Positions 1-11,528 of a DNA stretch of 64,000 nucleotides are shown here, piece by piece. Origin of the DNA: Rhytidiadelphus loreus (lineage: Eukaryota > Streptophyta > Bryopsida > Hypnales > Hylocomiaceae); the NCBI GenBank assembly GCA_947034895.1, contig OX344761.1, positions 66,897,839 to 66,961,838 of the forward strand, read 5' to 3'. Every line of letters starts with the position of its first letter. The first letter of the stretch is position 1. Under the pieces are notes generated by a model. That model searched no databases and had not been told where the DNA came from. It was given only the letters and a program-made list of their open reading frames with translations. A program made the translations under genes and the position numbers.

Positions 1-348
1 CAATTTCAAGTGATCAACTTATAAGCAAAAAAAAAAGTTTTTAAGGAAGAAAAGTTATCAGTTGATGAATAATGCTTTTTTACCCCTCTAAAAAAATTGT
101 ATTGGAATCTAAGTCAAATGTAGTATTTTTTAATTTAAAAGAATGATAAATAATAAATTCTCTCAAATTCATATACATTTTTAAACAAAAAAAGTATAAA
201 ACAAAAACTAACCAAATTGGATCCTATAAAATTTTATATGTGAATCAATTTTTGAAATTTAATGATTGATAATATTCGCAAATTGTTAGGAACATCTTCA
301 AAGAATCTCAAATCATTCTAATTATCTAGTGTTCTTGATTACACCAAA

Positions 349-1279
349 TTAACCCCTAAAGAACCAAAGCCTTTTTTCTGCCAGAAAACACTCAAAACTG
401 CCATATCTATAGCAAGGAGTAAAAATAAATTTAATTTTCATATCTAACCATAGGATATTATACCTAACTAGTATGAGAGTGTGTAGAAAAAATTTCAGAA
501 TTTTTGACTGCTCAGATTGCAAGATATCTGCATTTAAAGTGGAAAAAACAAGTTTTTTAGCACATTGCAAGACTAGATTTTTTGACTTTGAACATTTTTA
601 ACTTAAAATTTTTGGACTACAGAGTTTTGAGCTTTAAATTTTTATAGTGGAGAATTGAATTGAGAGCCTAGGTAAAAAAAAAACTCAAAAAAACTTAATT
701 ATCATTCTTAAAAAATTATTAAGTAGAAGTAGATATGAGATAGAAGGAAAATGTAAAATATTCATATATTTTAGATGGGATTAAAATGCACTAATCCCAA
801 TGGTGAGATTGTTCTAGAAAGTAAATCAGACCATGCAAGAAAAAAAATTTAAATTTTAAAAATTGCATTCATAAATGAATCCTACAAGTTATTTTTTTCA
901 AAAAGATGCTCTAATTGCCCAAAAAACAAGAATGTCCATAACTTTCTCATATCATATCCAAATGAAATGAATCAAAACATTCCAGATAGACAAAAATATA
1001 ATATATGAGAAAAAAAAATATTAAGAAAAAAATTCAAATTTTTGTCCATTTTTTTTTTTGGCCGCCTAGATTGCCTATCATCCCCTCGTTTGAGCTTATT
1101 TGGTCATAACTATTGTTTCTAGGCACCGATTGTGAAAAAAAAACTATATTCCCCACACAGCTAATTAGCTTTTCTACCTCCAAAAAAAGTTTCAAAAAAT
1201 TAGGAGAAAATTTGAGCCCGTAGGTACCAGCTCGAAAACGCATTTGTCCTCCGAAGGGACAATAATCCTTTAGGGATAA
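349..1279 (+). mobile_element. TTAA-flanked non-autonomous element, family A copy 1
   Basis: The left end is TTAA followed by CCCCTAAAGAACC; the right end is CCTTTAGGG followed by ATAA, a one-base variant of the reverse complement. The interior (for example CACTCAAAACTGCCAT near the left end) recurs at 17.9, 20.0, 42.1 and 54.9 kb. No transposase frame is present, so it is non-autonomous. Position 598-601 (TTAA) corresponds to the place where copy 2 has received a nested insertion. TTAA target duplication with CCC-starting termini is typical of piggyBac-type elements; that assignment is inference. Confidence 0.65.
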
Positions 1280-3864
1280 AACCTTGTATTTTTTAAATTA
1301 CTAAAAATATTATTTTGAAAGAATTCCTTCAAGACCCAGTTTGTTTGTACACCTCAAAGACTAAAAATTTCCAAGAAAATGTTTTATTCCATCCCCACTA
1401 TTCCTTTCATTGTAAAATTTCCTTTTGTGCAAGACTACATTTCTTAAATAAAATTTTAAATACTTTTCACATTGAAATTTTGAAAATCAAAATATGCAAC
1501 ATGTATTCCAAGTTGTTATTCTACAAGATCCTACTTTACAAAATATTTAGATTTGTTTTACACTACTGAGAATTTACCATTGAAAATTTGAAGAGAACAC
1601 ATTACCTCCTCTTAGTCCTTCAGGAGTTAAAGTTAGATTAGTCAAAACAAAACATGTTACAAAAAGCAAAATTGTAATAAATGTACATGATAAGTAGATG
1701 TTTATGGCACAATGTTCAATATAAGGACATTGAAAGTAGAGCACAAATTTATAAATGTAACTTTAACCACTTATAATATAACTCCCAAGTTATAAATTTT
1801 TGAAGATAATATTTAAATTTTTATCTTGGAATTCACCTAAATTTAGTAACAATTTGTCTATATATGACTAAAAAACCAAACCTCATTTGAGAACAACTTC
1901 TGACTTCAAGAATGCAAAAGGATGCCAATTCTTGGAATTTTACTATGCATGTGAAAGTATATACGTTACTTTGCCAAATTGATATTTTGCAATGAATTGG
2001 AAATAGTGTCATATATTTAAAAAGTTTTAATTTATAAAGTCAAATAAAAAATTAAAGAGAATGTGCTTGTTCTTTAAGAAGGCAATGGATTACCACTCTT
2101 TAATTGTTCAAAAAATTGTGTCTAATTGTATTTAATTGTGTATATAATTCTTAAAATACTATTTAAAGTTTTTTTCCAATCACAAAGTGTGAATAGCTTT
2201 GTAGACCACATTGTCAATCTATCATAGATCTCTAATTTTCAAAGCACACATTTTCAAAATTACATTTGATCCCTAAAAGAAAAAATATTATATATATATA
2301 TATTCAAACTTCAACACATATTTTGAAAAGATCCATTAAAATATGACTTTGTAGGAATTTGCCTAAATTTCATTTAGCTACTTTGTAGCCAAATTCTTTT
2401 CTAAGGAATATATCAAAATACTTGAATTCCTACTCAATTATACTCCCAATGCATGCTAGGACAAAGATTCTTTAAAAAAAGTTGAAAATTAAAATTGAAA
2501 CAAAAAATAGAAGAAAACTAAAATTAAAATTACATCAACATAGAAAAAATTATTTTAAATAATAAATAAAGACCAATTGAGGTAAGGGATTCAAGAAGGA
2601 TTTATCCTAGGAGAAGTCTTCCCTAACATAACACTTGGGAAAAAATTCCACATATATTCATGATATTGGCATAACTGGATTTTCTAAAGAATAATCCTTT
2701 CATAATTCTCAATGCACTAGAAAATGACAATTTTTTACAATTTTTGCCATGAATGTTCCCCCAACTCTTTGAAGACATTGACTGATTGGCCCATTTCTCT
2801 TGTGAAATGTCCCCCATGGGTACATGAGTGTAAAATTGAGAAAGGTGGGATAATAGGATGGCGTTATTGTCACCTTACTAGCGTTATTGTATTAACAATG
2901 TTATGGTCGGGTTAGAGTAAACCTGCCATTTACCCCTCAAATCCAAGAATTGAACAACAATCATTCTAAATACTAAATCAATAATTGCACAATTCAACTA
3001 CCAATTCAATTGTGATGAAAACAAAAATTTATATTACCATCCAATGACTACACATTGTGTGCTGAAGGGTTGCAAAGAATTTTAAACTAGATTTCAACTT
3101 CAATGCCTTTAAATTGCAATAAAATTTGTAGGAAGAAATCTTTTTGCAATTTATTTTTTGAATGTGAATCTTAGCATGATATTTAATAATCAAGAGATAT
3201 GGAGATTTAGAATTCTAGGGTTTAGATTGTTTGCACCACTCTTCCTACTAAAAGTTCATCGCAACAGATTCTGGGACTTTGTAATTGGCAATGTTCGATT
3301 TTGCTTGGGTGGCTGCAGTTTTTGATTGTTAGGTATGTTTGTGGTTACACTTTGAGAGAAGACACAATTAGTAATTTAATCACACCTGATTGCGACACTT
3401 CAAGCTTCTAGACAGACCAAGCTTTTATTGATTCTTATTAGGAATTTTAAGGAAATTGCAATGAGACATCATTTGGATACATGTTTGCGAAATCTGTAAG
3501 GGTTCAAGGATTTAATGGTTGATGACCTAAAGTCGACACGAGTTCTAAGGCTAACTAAAGGTGGTATACATTCGAACATTTGCAAAATTAATTTCCACTC
3601 ATCGTGCAAGAGTTTAGTGTGTTGCAAGTATGTACCTCTACCTTATTGTGGCTTTTGGTGTTCAAGCAAAAAGGCTCTTTGAGTTGGGGTTTGGGGTGTA
3701 CATTGCAGAGTGCAAGAGCGTGATCACAATTGCGTTGAACAATGGGCTCTATAGGACGCCAGAGCGTCAATAAAGAGGTATGCGTCTTTAATCTGGTTTT
3801 AGAACTTTTTTTGGTTGTGCTCGTCGTGACTAATAAGATCGCAAGAGGTATGCCAATTTGCTAA
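1280..3864. other. AT-rich intergenic DNA, no gene seen
   Basis: About 2.6 kb of A/T-rich sequence with homopolymer runs and a short TA run near 2290. The short open frames here have no recognisable domain, splice structure or coding-like composition. Confidence 0.6.
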
Positions 3865-4112
3865 AATGGTCAATTTCATTAAAATGGCAATATTCCATTA
3901 AAATGGCACAAAATGAAACCATTGAAAGAATGAAAACAATGGAAAGATTGTCTGAGGGGAGTGGAAATGCGTGAACTAGGAGTGATTTGAATGTGCTAGG
4001 CATAAAATTGGCACATCTATGACCCTATAGTGGTACACTTATTTTCCATTTGTAGAAGATATTCCATTAAAATGGCATGCGGAATACCGCCATTTTAATG
4101 AAATTGACCATT
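3865..4112. mobile_element. Inverted-repeat element (MITE-like)
   Basis: A perfect 24-bp inverted repeat lies at 3865-3888 and 4089-4112 (arm begins AATGGTCAATTTCATT). Just inside and outside the arms an 18-bp segment, TATTCCATTAAAATGGCA, occurs directly at about 3891 and 4060. The 248-bp size and lack of coding capacity fit a miniature element. No clear target-site duplication was found, so the superfamily is unknown. Confidence 0.5.
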
Positions 4113-4899
4113 AAAGAACTTATTGGAAATACCATGGTTTGTTCTCGAGTTGCACCTTGTAGACTTAGTGTGGGAGGTGTTTGTTTTTTCAAGGAATTAA
4201 GTTTAGCAAGCAGCTCTACAATCTATGAGATGCACAATTCTACAAATCTTGTCTATTGCACAATCACCATTATATGATCGGAAGTCGCATTTTGCTCTCC
4301 TTCAGTAGGAGAAACCCTAAATCATAGAAATATGATTAGTCGTTGTTGGACATGGTCTCCTTTGAAAGCTTTGCATTGTGTCCATTGCGTACTCTGGTGA
4401 GAGAATGTCAAATTCTATCGTCTCCTTGTAAATTCAAGGATGTTAGATGTCTATTTCGCAACACTTCTTCATATTCTCAATTTAGGAAAATTGGATTGTC
4501 TTTTGGACTTCCTACCAACTTGTGAAGCGGAACCTTTGTGAGGCAAAAGTATATTCATTCATCTCCTCTCAAGCCTAAATTTATTGGTGGACGTTTTATA
4601 TGTTTATTTCAAATTGACACCTCCACTGACTGGTTGGGGAGGTGCGGGAATTTCATTTGAAACAAGAACGGTGTGACCGTGAGGCTCTGTCTTGGGTGGA
4701 CAACAATATTGAATGAAAGGAAATTAAACAAAAATATTTAAAGAAGAATAAATAGTAGGGAAATTGATAAAAATATTTATTCATTTTTATTCATTTTTAT
4801 CCAAATCTATAATATCATTTTGTGTTGTTTCAATTGGTACAACAATGAGACTTGAATTATCTAAAATTTCAATTGGTTCAAAATGACTACTTCCAAAAG

Positions 4900-6330
4900 C
4901 TATATACAATGTTTTACCATTAAATTCTCTACCAAAGTATTAAGTATTATTCCATTTTTTAAATTATTTACTAAAACTAATTTATTGCTCGATGGTTCAT
5001 CTACATGGTATTCTTCAAAACCAACTAAACGTGAAGTTGGTGTCAACTGAAACTTTCCAATGATATGAATCTTTGATAAGATTTTAATTTGTAGCTTTCT
5101 TGTTTCACTAAAAAAATCTAGTCCAAACATATGAACAATAGCTAACAACCATGGCCCTTCAATAGATACTTCAGTCTTTCATGCATCTTTTGTATTAATT
5201 TTACCTCTTAGAAAAGGTTGTTGTTATGTGACTTGGTTGCGTTGGTAGTTCTTGCAAAAACACTCTTCAGTAGATACCACTATTACATTTGCCAATTGAC
5301 AAATTGAACAAATGTGCTTGAAAGGCAGAACGGTCGGATTGAGAATTGTTAATTCACCAATGATCTGCAAAATTTTATAAACAAACATTTCAAATAAAAA
5401 ATATAAATATAAATACATTCTTAGAAACGCATACCTCTAGAAGATTTTCAAACGAAGCGCCAGAGTTTGTTATTTAGGAATGAATGTTGATCAATCTCTC
5501 ACGTTCTTCTTCGTCAATCATGGGAGTGACAATTGTGTAAGCTTCGATTTTCAAAAAACGATCATACTTTGATGTTACACTTAAATGTTTGAACATCACA
5601 AGTACACACTCTCATATATTAAAGCTTTCTTGGATCTTGAAATATTCTTTTTGAAACGTATGCGTGAAACCAACTATATCATGATCATCATGGGTGAGTC
5701 CATCAGTAAAAACAATTTGAAACATATTATGATAGTGACCCTTGATTCCAACAACAACTGCAACAAATGTAGCAATTGGAAAGTTCTCGTGACAGTGTTT
5801 TCTAAAATCTTTTATAGAGTCCTCCATATAAAAAATAGGGAAGAATTCTGGAACAAAGGGAGGGGGAACTATGATGGGAGTAGTAGATTGAAGAAAAATG
5901 ATACATGGCATGTCTCCCTTTTGAAATCCACAACCACTCTTGGGTTTCAAAATTCTCTACCCTCACATAGGTCCCTGGTAAGAGTTTTGTTTGATGGTGT
6001 TCTATCAAAGGTGTGCAAATAAACAAAGTTATAGTTGTTAAGCACTCTTTATCTATCACATCACAAAGCAAATAAGCATAACTTCTATCTTTTGTTTTGT
6101 TCAATATCTTTCCTTCAAATGTAATCATATGTACCGTAGCAACTCAATATCTTTCCTTCAAATGCTACATCTCGAGTATTCTCGTCTATCTGGACAATTT
6201 GACTACACCATTTTACCAGCCATTGCGAGAGAGAAATGAACAAACTTACAATCACAAAGAAACTGAGAAGTACAAGAAGAAATACAAGAAGCATAAGAAA
6301 CAAAGAAGTATAACAAATCAAGAAACATAA
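4900..6330 (-). pseudogene. Broken gene relic with OB-fold-like segment
   Basis: On the minus strand several adjoining open frames read like one degraded protein. The first runs from about 6128 and carries RSYAYLLCDVID and GTYVRVENFE. It then continues in another frame from about 5950 with SGCGFQKGDMPC, so a one-base shift lies near 5955. Further frames at 5418-5224 (with a CSICQ stretch) and 5148-4900 may be later parts. The first segment has the alternating pattern of a nucleic-acid-binding OB fold, as in replication protein A large-subunit relatives, some of which travel on Helitrons. This is a guess from pattern only. Alternatively it is an intron-containing gene whose splice sites I could not place, or chance open frames. 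Confidence 0.25.
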
Positions 6331-6609
6331 GAGCACAAAGAAATGACATGTCATAAAGTCATCTACCTTAAAAATAGCCTTTCCACGTGAACTAGCATCT
6401 TTGGAATATTGTACAAAAAATATAAACTTTACTTAGAAAACTAGAATCTCCATTACATTATAAAAAAATGATATTTTTTGGATTTATTACAAAAATCTCA
6501 CCTAATCTAAAATGTCTAATAAACCTAACCTAGTCTAATAGTCTAACTATGTGTAAGTCTAATAAGTAAATCAATCTAGAATTCTACAGGTTTAGATAGT
6601 CTTATCAAT

Positions 6610-6757
6610 TTGCTTCGGTATTAAAAAGATAAAAAATAAAAAATAAAATAAAAAAAAATAAAATTAGAGAAAATAATTTGAAAATATTAAAAAACAAAAA
6701 AATAAAAAAAATAAAAAAAATAAAAAATAAAAATAAAAATAAAAAATAAAAAAACGC
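6610..6757. repeat. A-rich simple repeat, (A4-8 T)n
   Basis: About 150 bp consist almost entirely of A with single T interruptions every five to eight bases. Low-complexity DNA; it ends abruptly at the more GC-rich stretch at 6758-7060. Confidence 0.8.
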
Positions 6758-6829
6758 CCAGTTGAACATGTCCACCATAGGCAGACCCCTTCAAGCAGGC
6801 CAGGGAGAACTGACCCCCTCGCTTGGCCC

Positions 6830-7020
6830 TGCAGGCAAACCCTGGAATTATTTATTTTCTGCACATGAATTTTTTTGCAAATTTTGAATTCATTTTTGCG
6901 ATCAATGACCCCAAATTAGCTAGGTGAGGTCAAGAGTATACCCTAGAACAGCCCAAAATAGGGGGCTTTTTTTTTACTTGCATCCCTGGTAAGGCCGAGC
7001 GAGGGGGTCAATCCACCGTG
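6830..7020. repeat. Dispersed repeat shared with the 57 kb region
   Basis: This stretch contains a segment around TTTTGAATTCATTTTTGCG followed by an AATTAGCTAGGTGAGGTCAAGA-like block and a GGGGGCTTTTTTTTTAC block. The same order of blocks appears at 57.13-57.34 and 57.42-57.60 kb. Both places sit upstream of a plus-strand gene, so it may be a transposon remnant common in 5' regions. Similarity was judged by eye. Confidence 0.45.
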
Positions 7021-7166
7021 ATCTTCAAGCACCCCGCCTAGGCAGCCCTCCAGAAAGAAATTAGGGTTTGAAATATGATAAACCGCAGCAGTGTGAATGG
7101 GGAAGTAGATAAGATTTGGAAAAGCTTACAAATCAAAGTCGATGCGAGTCGTTGCCGTATGCAGAG

Positions 7167-7315
7167 CCAACAAACAATGATGCAAACTCGCCGGCATTGC
7201 TGGGGTTTCTAAAGGACAGAACCAACAAACGATGATGCAAACTCGCCGGCATTGCTGGGGTTTCTAAAGGACAGAACCAACAAACGATGATGCAAACTCG
7301 CCGGCATTGCTGGGG
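7167..7315 (+). repeat. 55-bp tandem repeat that copies the gene start
   Basis: About 2.7 copies of a 55-bp unit place ATGATGCAAACTCGCCGG at 7177, 7232 and 7287. In the first two copies the frame closes after eleven codons with TAA. In the third copy one extra G in the G-run (five instead of four), together with the end of the repeat, joins the same codons to a long hydrophobic stretch that begins the real protein. Upstream copies are therefore decoy uORFs encoding MMQTRRHCWGF. Confidence 0.85.
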
Positions 7316-9288
7316 GTTTCTTCTACTGAGTTTGATGTGGCTGCTAGGTGCTTGCGCGTTGCAAGGAAAAGGTGCACATACTTTGGAGAGGTGAGCCTTC
7401 ATTGTTCAACACGACTGCTTTTGCTCGGTTAGTTTTTGTAGTGCCTCTTTGTTGATCTTTTGTGTTTCTTTTTCCATACAGTAGTGATGGCTTTGGCGAT
7501 GACGGCGAAGTTGTAGTGAAGCAGTCAAATTTTTACGATTTTGAATGTAGGGTTAAGTGTTTTTTCTGTATTTCCATGTCATTTATTTGGAATTAGGGTG
7601 CACTGGTATTTGATGTTGTTGATGGAGAAAGATGAGTATACTGATTTCTGTGTCACAAATTATTACAGTTCAGAGTTGCCAGTACTAAAAGTTGGAGAGG
7701 AGAGAAGACGGGAAAGTCTCGCATTCTTCGATGGGAACAGCTGCGAATATGAAGTTCAGGGCTTGCAAAATGGCAAGTGGTACGAAATCAAGATATCTTA
7801 CCCTGCCTCTGTATGTTCCTTCTCTCCGCTTGCTACGAATATTTATCATCGCATTTTGGAAGTTTTCTTTGGCCCATCTTGCTCCAGAAATGACCTTATC
7901 CCTGTGCACTTTTTAGATTCATGAGACTCGACTTTGGCTAGTTGTTGTTTATCCTGAAACATTAGCTCTGCAGTGTATCAAGTATCTTGATGTTTGCTAG
8001 AACCTTGCTACTGGTCATCGCTAGATTCCATTTTTGGGTAGAGGTACCTAATTGCGACATGTACTTAAATGTGGCACTCTAAAATCTTGCACGATGAGTA
8101 CATATTGATCTTAAGAATGATTCCACTCTAACATCATCACTCATTAAAACTTTGAACCCTTACAACTCTTGCATTCGGTATTCAAATAACAGATGCTTTG
8201 ATGAATTGGAATTCTCCCTAATTTATCAACAATCTTATACAAGAAAACTGCCCTTCTATCAACTATTGTAACTACGCTTTGCACTTAAAGTGATCCGTTA
8301 GGTGTGGTAACCTTAATAGATTTCCAATTGTCTGAGTATTCTTACGCCACTAACAGTGGTCAATATTGTCCGCTCAGTCATGTTTGCGTGGCAATTGTGA
8401 CAGATTCCCGCAAGCTTTGACATATCTTTTCTCCAGCATAGGCCACAGTACAGGCGTAAAGCAGGGCGGAGGCTGCTAGACATTGAGAAGATCGTGTTCT
8501 ATATTGATGGGATTTATTCTCAACAGGTATGCCGAATATAGAAACTTGATAATCAATCAATGAAGCCAAATTTGATGAGGGTATGACTTTTTGACACATG
8601 GATGACATTTTCCCCATGAATTGAGTTTGTGACATGTTATGGACCTGCAGGACCCTGGGCCATTGGGACGTGTGCTTGTGGAAGTTCATCCTGCTGGTGT
8701 CATATCTAAATATCATGCCTCTGATCATGCGTTCATTATCTACAATATATGTATGTCCTCCTTCACTAGTCTGCCCTGACGATTCTGCAATAAGCACCAG
8801 TCGTACAATCTCAATTATAGGAAAGGAATTCGCATTCGAAGTGGTCACAATAATCAATAAATGAAGCCAAGGTTGTGTTTTGTATTAGTTCATACGTTTC
8901 TCTACGTCCTTTGACTCATTCGAGTTACAAGTCATGATAGCTGACTGGATCCTGCTAGTTCTCTTGTTAACTTTTTGGCTTTTCAGCGAATCGGTCATTG
9001 TTGAGGATCAATTCTGATGCCATTTCGTCAATTTTCGACATTTCTGTCGTCCATGTGAGTTTTTTGCAATATCTTTTATCCCATTCATCATTAGTTTTTC
9101 AGTGACAACTTTTGATTTGAAATGCAGTGTGCGAGGAAGTGCTCTTGGGGATACCAAGGCGGGCATGGTGGGTTGGATTCTTAGCTGTCATTGTGATATG
9201 TTCTGCGTTTTTCATCTCCGGAAGATTGCCGGAAACTCTCGTTCCTGCCAACGTGAGGGTTGTCAAACATCCAAGGGAAGCCAGGTAG
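7287..9288 (+). CDS. Conserved plant membrane protein with signal peptide, function unknown
   Basis: Six exons were placed: 7287-7390, 7482-7556, 7669-7810, 8404-8526, 8651-8750 and 9128-9288. All introns are GT-AG and the frame closes exactly, giving 234 residues. Residues 1 to about 30 form a signal peptide (MMQTRRHC, then WGFLLLSLMWLLGAC). The middle is soluble, with KISYPASIPASF and GRRLLDIEKIVFYIDG. Near the C-terminus comes CEEVLLGIPRRAWWV, then a single hydrophobic helix and a short basic tail, so a type I membrane protein with a lumenal or outer domain is likely. I recall the pattern 'ISYPAS..PASF', 'RRLL.TEK' and 'LLGIP..AWWV' from uncharacterised plant membrane proteins, but no function is known to me. 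The start at 7287 was chosen because it gives the complete signal peptide; two copies of the same start lie upstream as closed uORFs. The join between exons 2 and 3 is the least certain. Confidence 0.75.
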
Positions 9289-9369
9289 TTGCAAGTTTCA
9301 GATAAGTTGTGGGTGCATGAAGATGTGGATTTTGAGGATTTAAGGTATAGGATACTATTTGCGTCACTT

Positions 9370-9690
9370 GGAAGCATTTAACATATGTAGAAGCATGGTA
9401 GTTTGGAGATGTGGAGAGTAGTGGAGAGATCTTTGCTTTAAAGAGCTAAATTTGTTGGGATGAATTTGAGTAATGTATATGAATTTCTTATGCAATTCAA
9501 AGTGGGACGTTGTTTTATAGTTGACTGGTGGTAACTTCCATTCAAAGCTGAGTCCGTGCTTCTACACATGTTAAACTACCATTGTTTGGACTTATTAGCA
9601 AGTGGTGCACGGAAGCATTTAACATTTGTAGAAGCATGGTAACTTCCATTCGAAGCAAGGTCATCCGTGCACCACTTGCTAATAAGTCCA
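9370..9690. repeat. Fold-back repeat cluster just after the gene
   Basis: A perfect 27-bp inverted repeat (9587-9613 and 9664-9690, arm starting TGGACTTATTAGCAAG) encloses a 50-base loop. The loop carries GGAAGCATTTAACATTTGTA, which is a direct copy of a segment at 9371, and a TGGTAACTTCCATTC block also found at about 9529. An inverted partial copy of the AAGCATTTAACAT block sits near 9555. The cluster begins 80 bases after the stop codon of the membrane-protein gene and could fold strongly in a 3' transcript. Confidence 0.7.
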
Positions 9691-10226
9691 GCCAACCCAA
9701 GTATGACCAAGTTTATGAATAGATGAGTCACTGCTGGTAACAGGGGTTAGTATAGGTGATCATGAGATGAGATCCGTGACAGTTTTATTGTCGCCTACCT
9801 TAAGGAGTTAAGTACTTTTGGTGGCTAAGTTGAGTGAAATGAGGTTTGGCACTGGGGAATAGCGGTGTTTGTGTTGAGCAATTTGGCGCTGATGCAAGGC
9901 TAAGAAAATTACATCGATGATTCACAGTGCCAGTGAAAAGCAAACGAGTTTGTTTCCTGATCAGACAAGGAATACATCAATCCTGTTCTCCTTTTTATCC
10001 CTGTGGATGGAGCCTGTGACCATGTAGTCAAACTTTAAAAAATTAGTCATAAAATTTCAAAAATAAATTTACAACAAATGAATGCTCAACAAAGACTTGA
10101 TATGATTTTCATTCAGCTCATTTGGATCATAACATTACGTACCCATGCAGATGGCATGTCTTTAGTGCACCATATTGCCAAGACATGTGCAGCTTGTTGA
10201 TCACTCTTTGCTTAACCTTTAGTAGT

Positions 10227-10455
10227 TTAACCCTTAAGCGCTCCGACGTCCATATTCTGGACGATGAACAGAGAGCTTGCAGGCGCTGTTTCATCCAACT
10301 ACCTTCTCATTCATCCAATGTAACACTTGAATCTTGAAAAGACAACCTTCTTTTATGCCCAATTTCATGAAATTTTGGTAAATGGTATTACTGTACAAAG
10401 ATATAAGCAAAAATGTGCCAAAATTTGAAAAAGGATTGAGGCGTTAAGGGGTTAA
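10227..10455. mobile_element. TTAA-flanked MITE (about 0.23 kb)
   Basis: TTAA CCCTTAAGCGC at the left is mirrored by GGCGTTAAGGGG TTAA at the right, giving terminal inverted repeats of about 12 bases flanked by TTAA on both sides. No coding capacity for a transposase. The inside includes a moderately GC-rich stretch (10230-10300). Confidence 0.65.
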
Positions 10456-11283
10456 TGGATAGCTTGTCTATCTCTTGTTTAAACTTGTTGGAAAAAGTTT
10501 GGTAGTGTATATCTCTCATTTTTCACTTTAATTACATGGTAACACAATGTAGAGTGTTCATAACATTCTTGACTTGCAATTTTAAGAAAAGAAGGAAAAT
10601 TCTTATCCTAGAAACTTAGGAGCTCAAGATGTAATAACACAAGCAATTACATGTACCAAGTCAAATCCTTCAACTAGTAATTGAGGTAAAAGTTAGTGTA
10701 TAGTCAAAAGCATATGGGGTTAAGGTTATCTCAGACAAAGTCAAATCCTTCAATTGTGCTATAGACATAGACAAAAGTGGATGGTGCTAAGGTTTAGATA
10801 AGTAGTACAGTAAAGCTAGCAACTTTTGATAGAGGCATTTGTAGATTTACGCTTCGATTGTATTTAGAAATGTATACAAGTTGTATCTTTTGTGAATATT
10901 TTCTTAATAAAATTATGTACAATTTGAAGTCTATTGTGATTGTTGCATCTTCTAAGTAACATTCTGAATTATTGATGAACTTATGTTACATGTTCAACTT
11001 GCTTGGCTACCATAATCAAGGCTCACATAGCTAGGTAGTAAATAGTAAATAGTGTCATATAGATCTCATAATTTATATATATATAAAGACATGCATGAAT
11101 ACAAAGACCCAACTAACACGTACATGGTATAAAGGTTAAGATGGTAGCCAATTAAGATGGTAGCCGATCAAAAAATAGACTTCTTGCTTTTAAACCACAT
11201 ATCTCATTATTTAATTATTCAAAGATCCTTGCTTGTGAAGATGGCAAAGGGCCCTCCTCAAAAGGTTAAAAATGTTATGTTCA

Positions 11284-11528
11284 TTAACCCCTAAAGTACC
11301 AAAGAGACCATTTGGGGCTTTTTGAGAACTTAGGCAGGCTTTGTTGACTTTATAATATGGAATTTTTGCATGAAATTTTAGGATGGATGCTAATTATCAT
11401 AATCTATGTGTATAGCTTTGTTTCACATCATTCAGATAAATATTGCAAAAGTTAGGAGTTTTTTGATTTCAATGCCAAATTGGGCATGTAAAAATATATT
11501 GTAATAGAGGACTTATCTTTTGGGATTA
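11284..11528. mobile_element. TTAA-flanked MITE (about 0.25 kb)
   Basis: The left end is TTAA CCCCTAAAGTACC and the right end is ATCTTTTGGGA TTAA, a diverged inverted repeat. Size and ends resemble the other TTAA elements in the window; the interior does not obviously match family A. Confidence 0.5.

Noticed and set aside
2288..2302. TATATATATA run as a promoter
   Set aside because: No gene lies nearby on either strand; such runs are common in AT-rich DNA.
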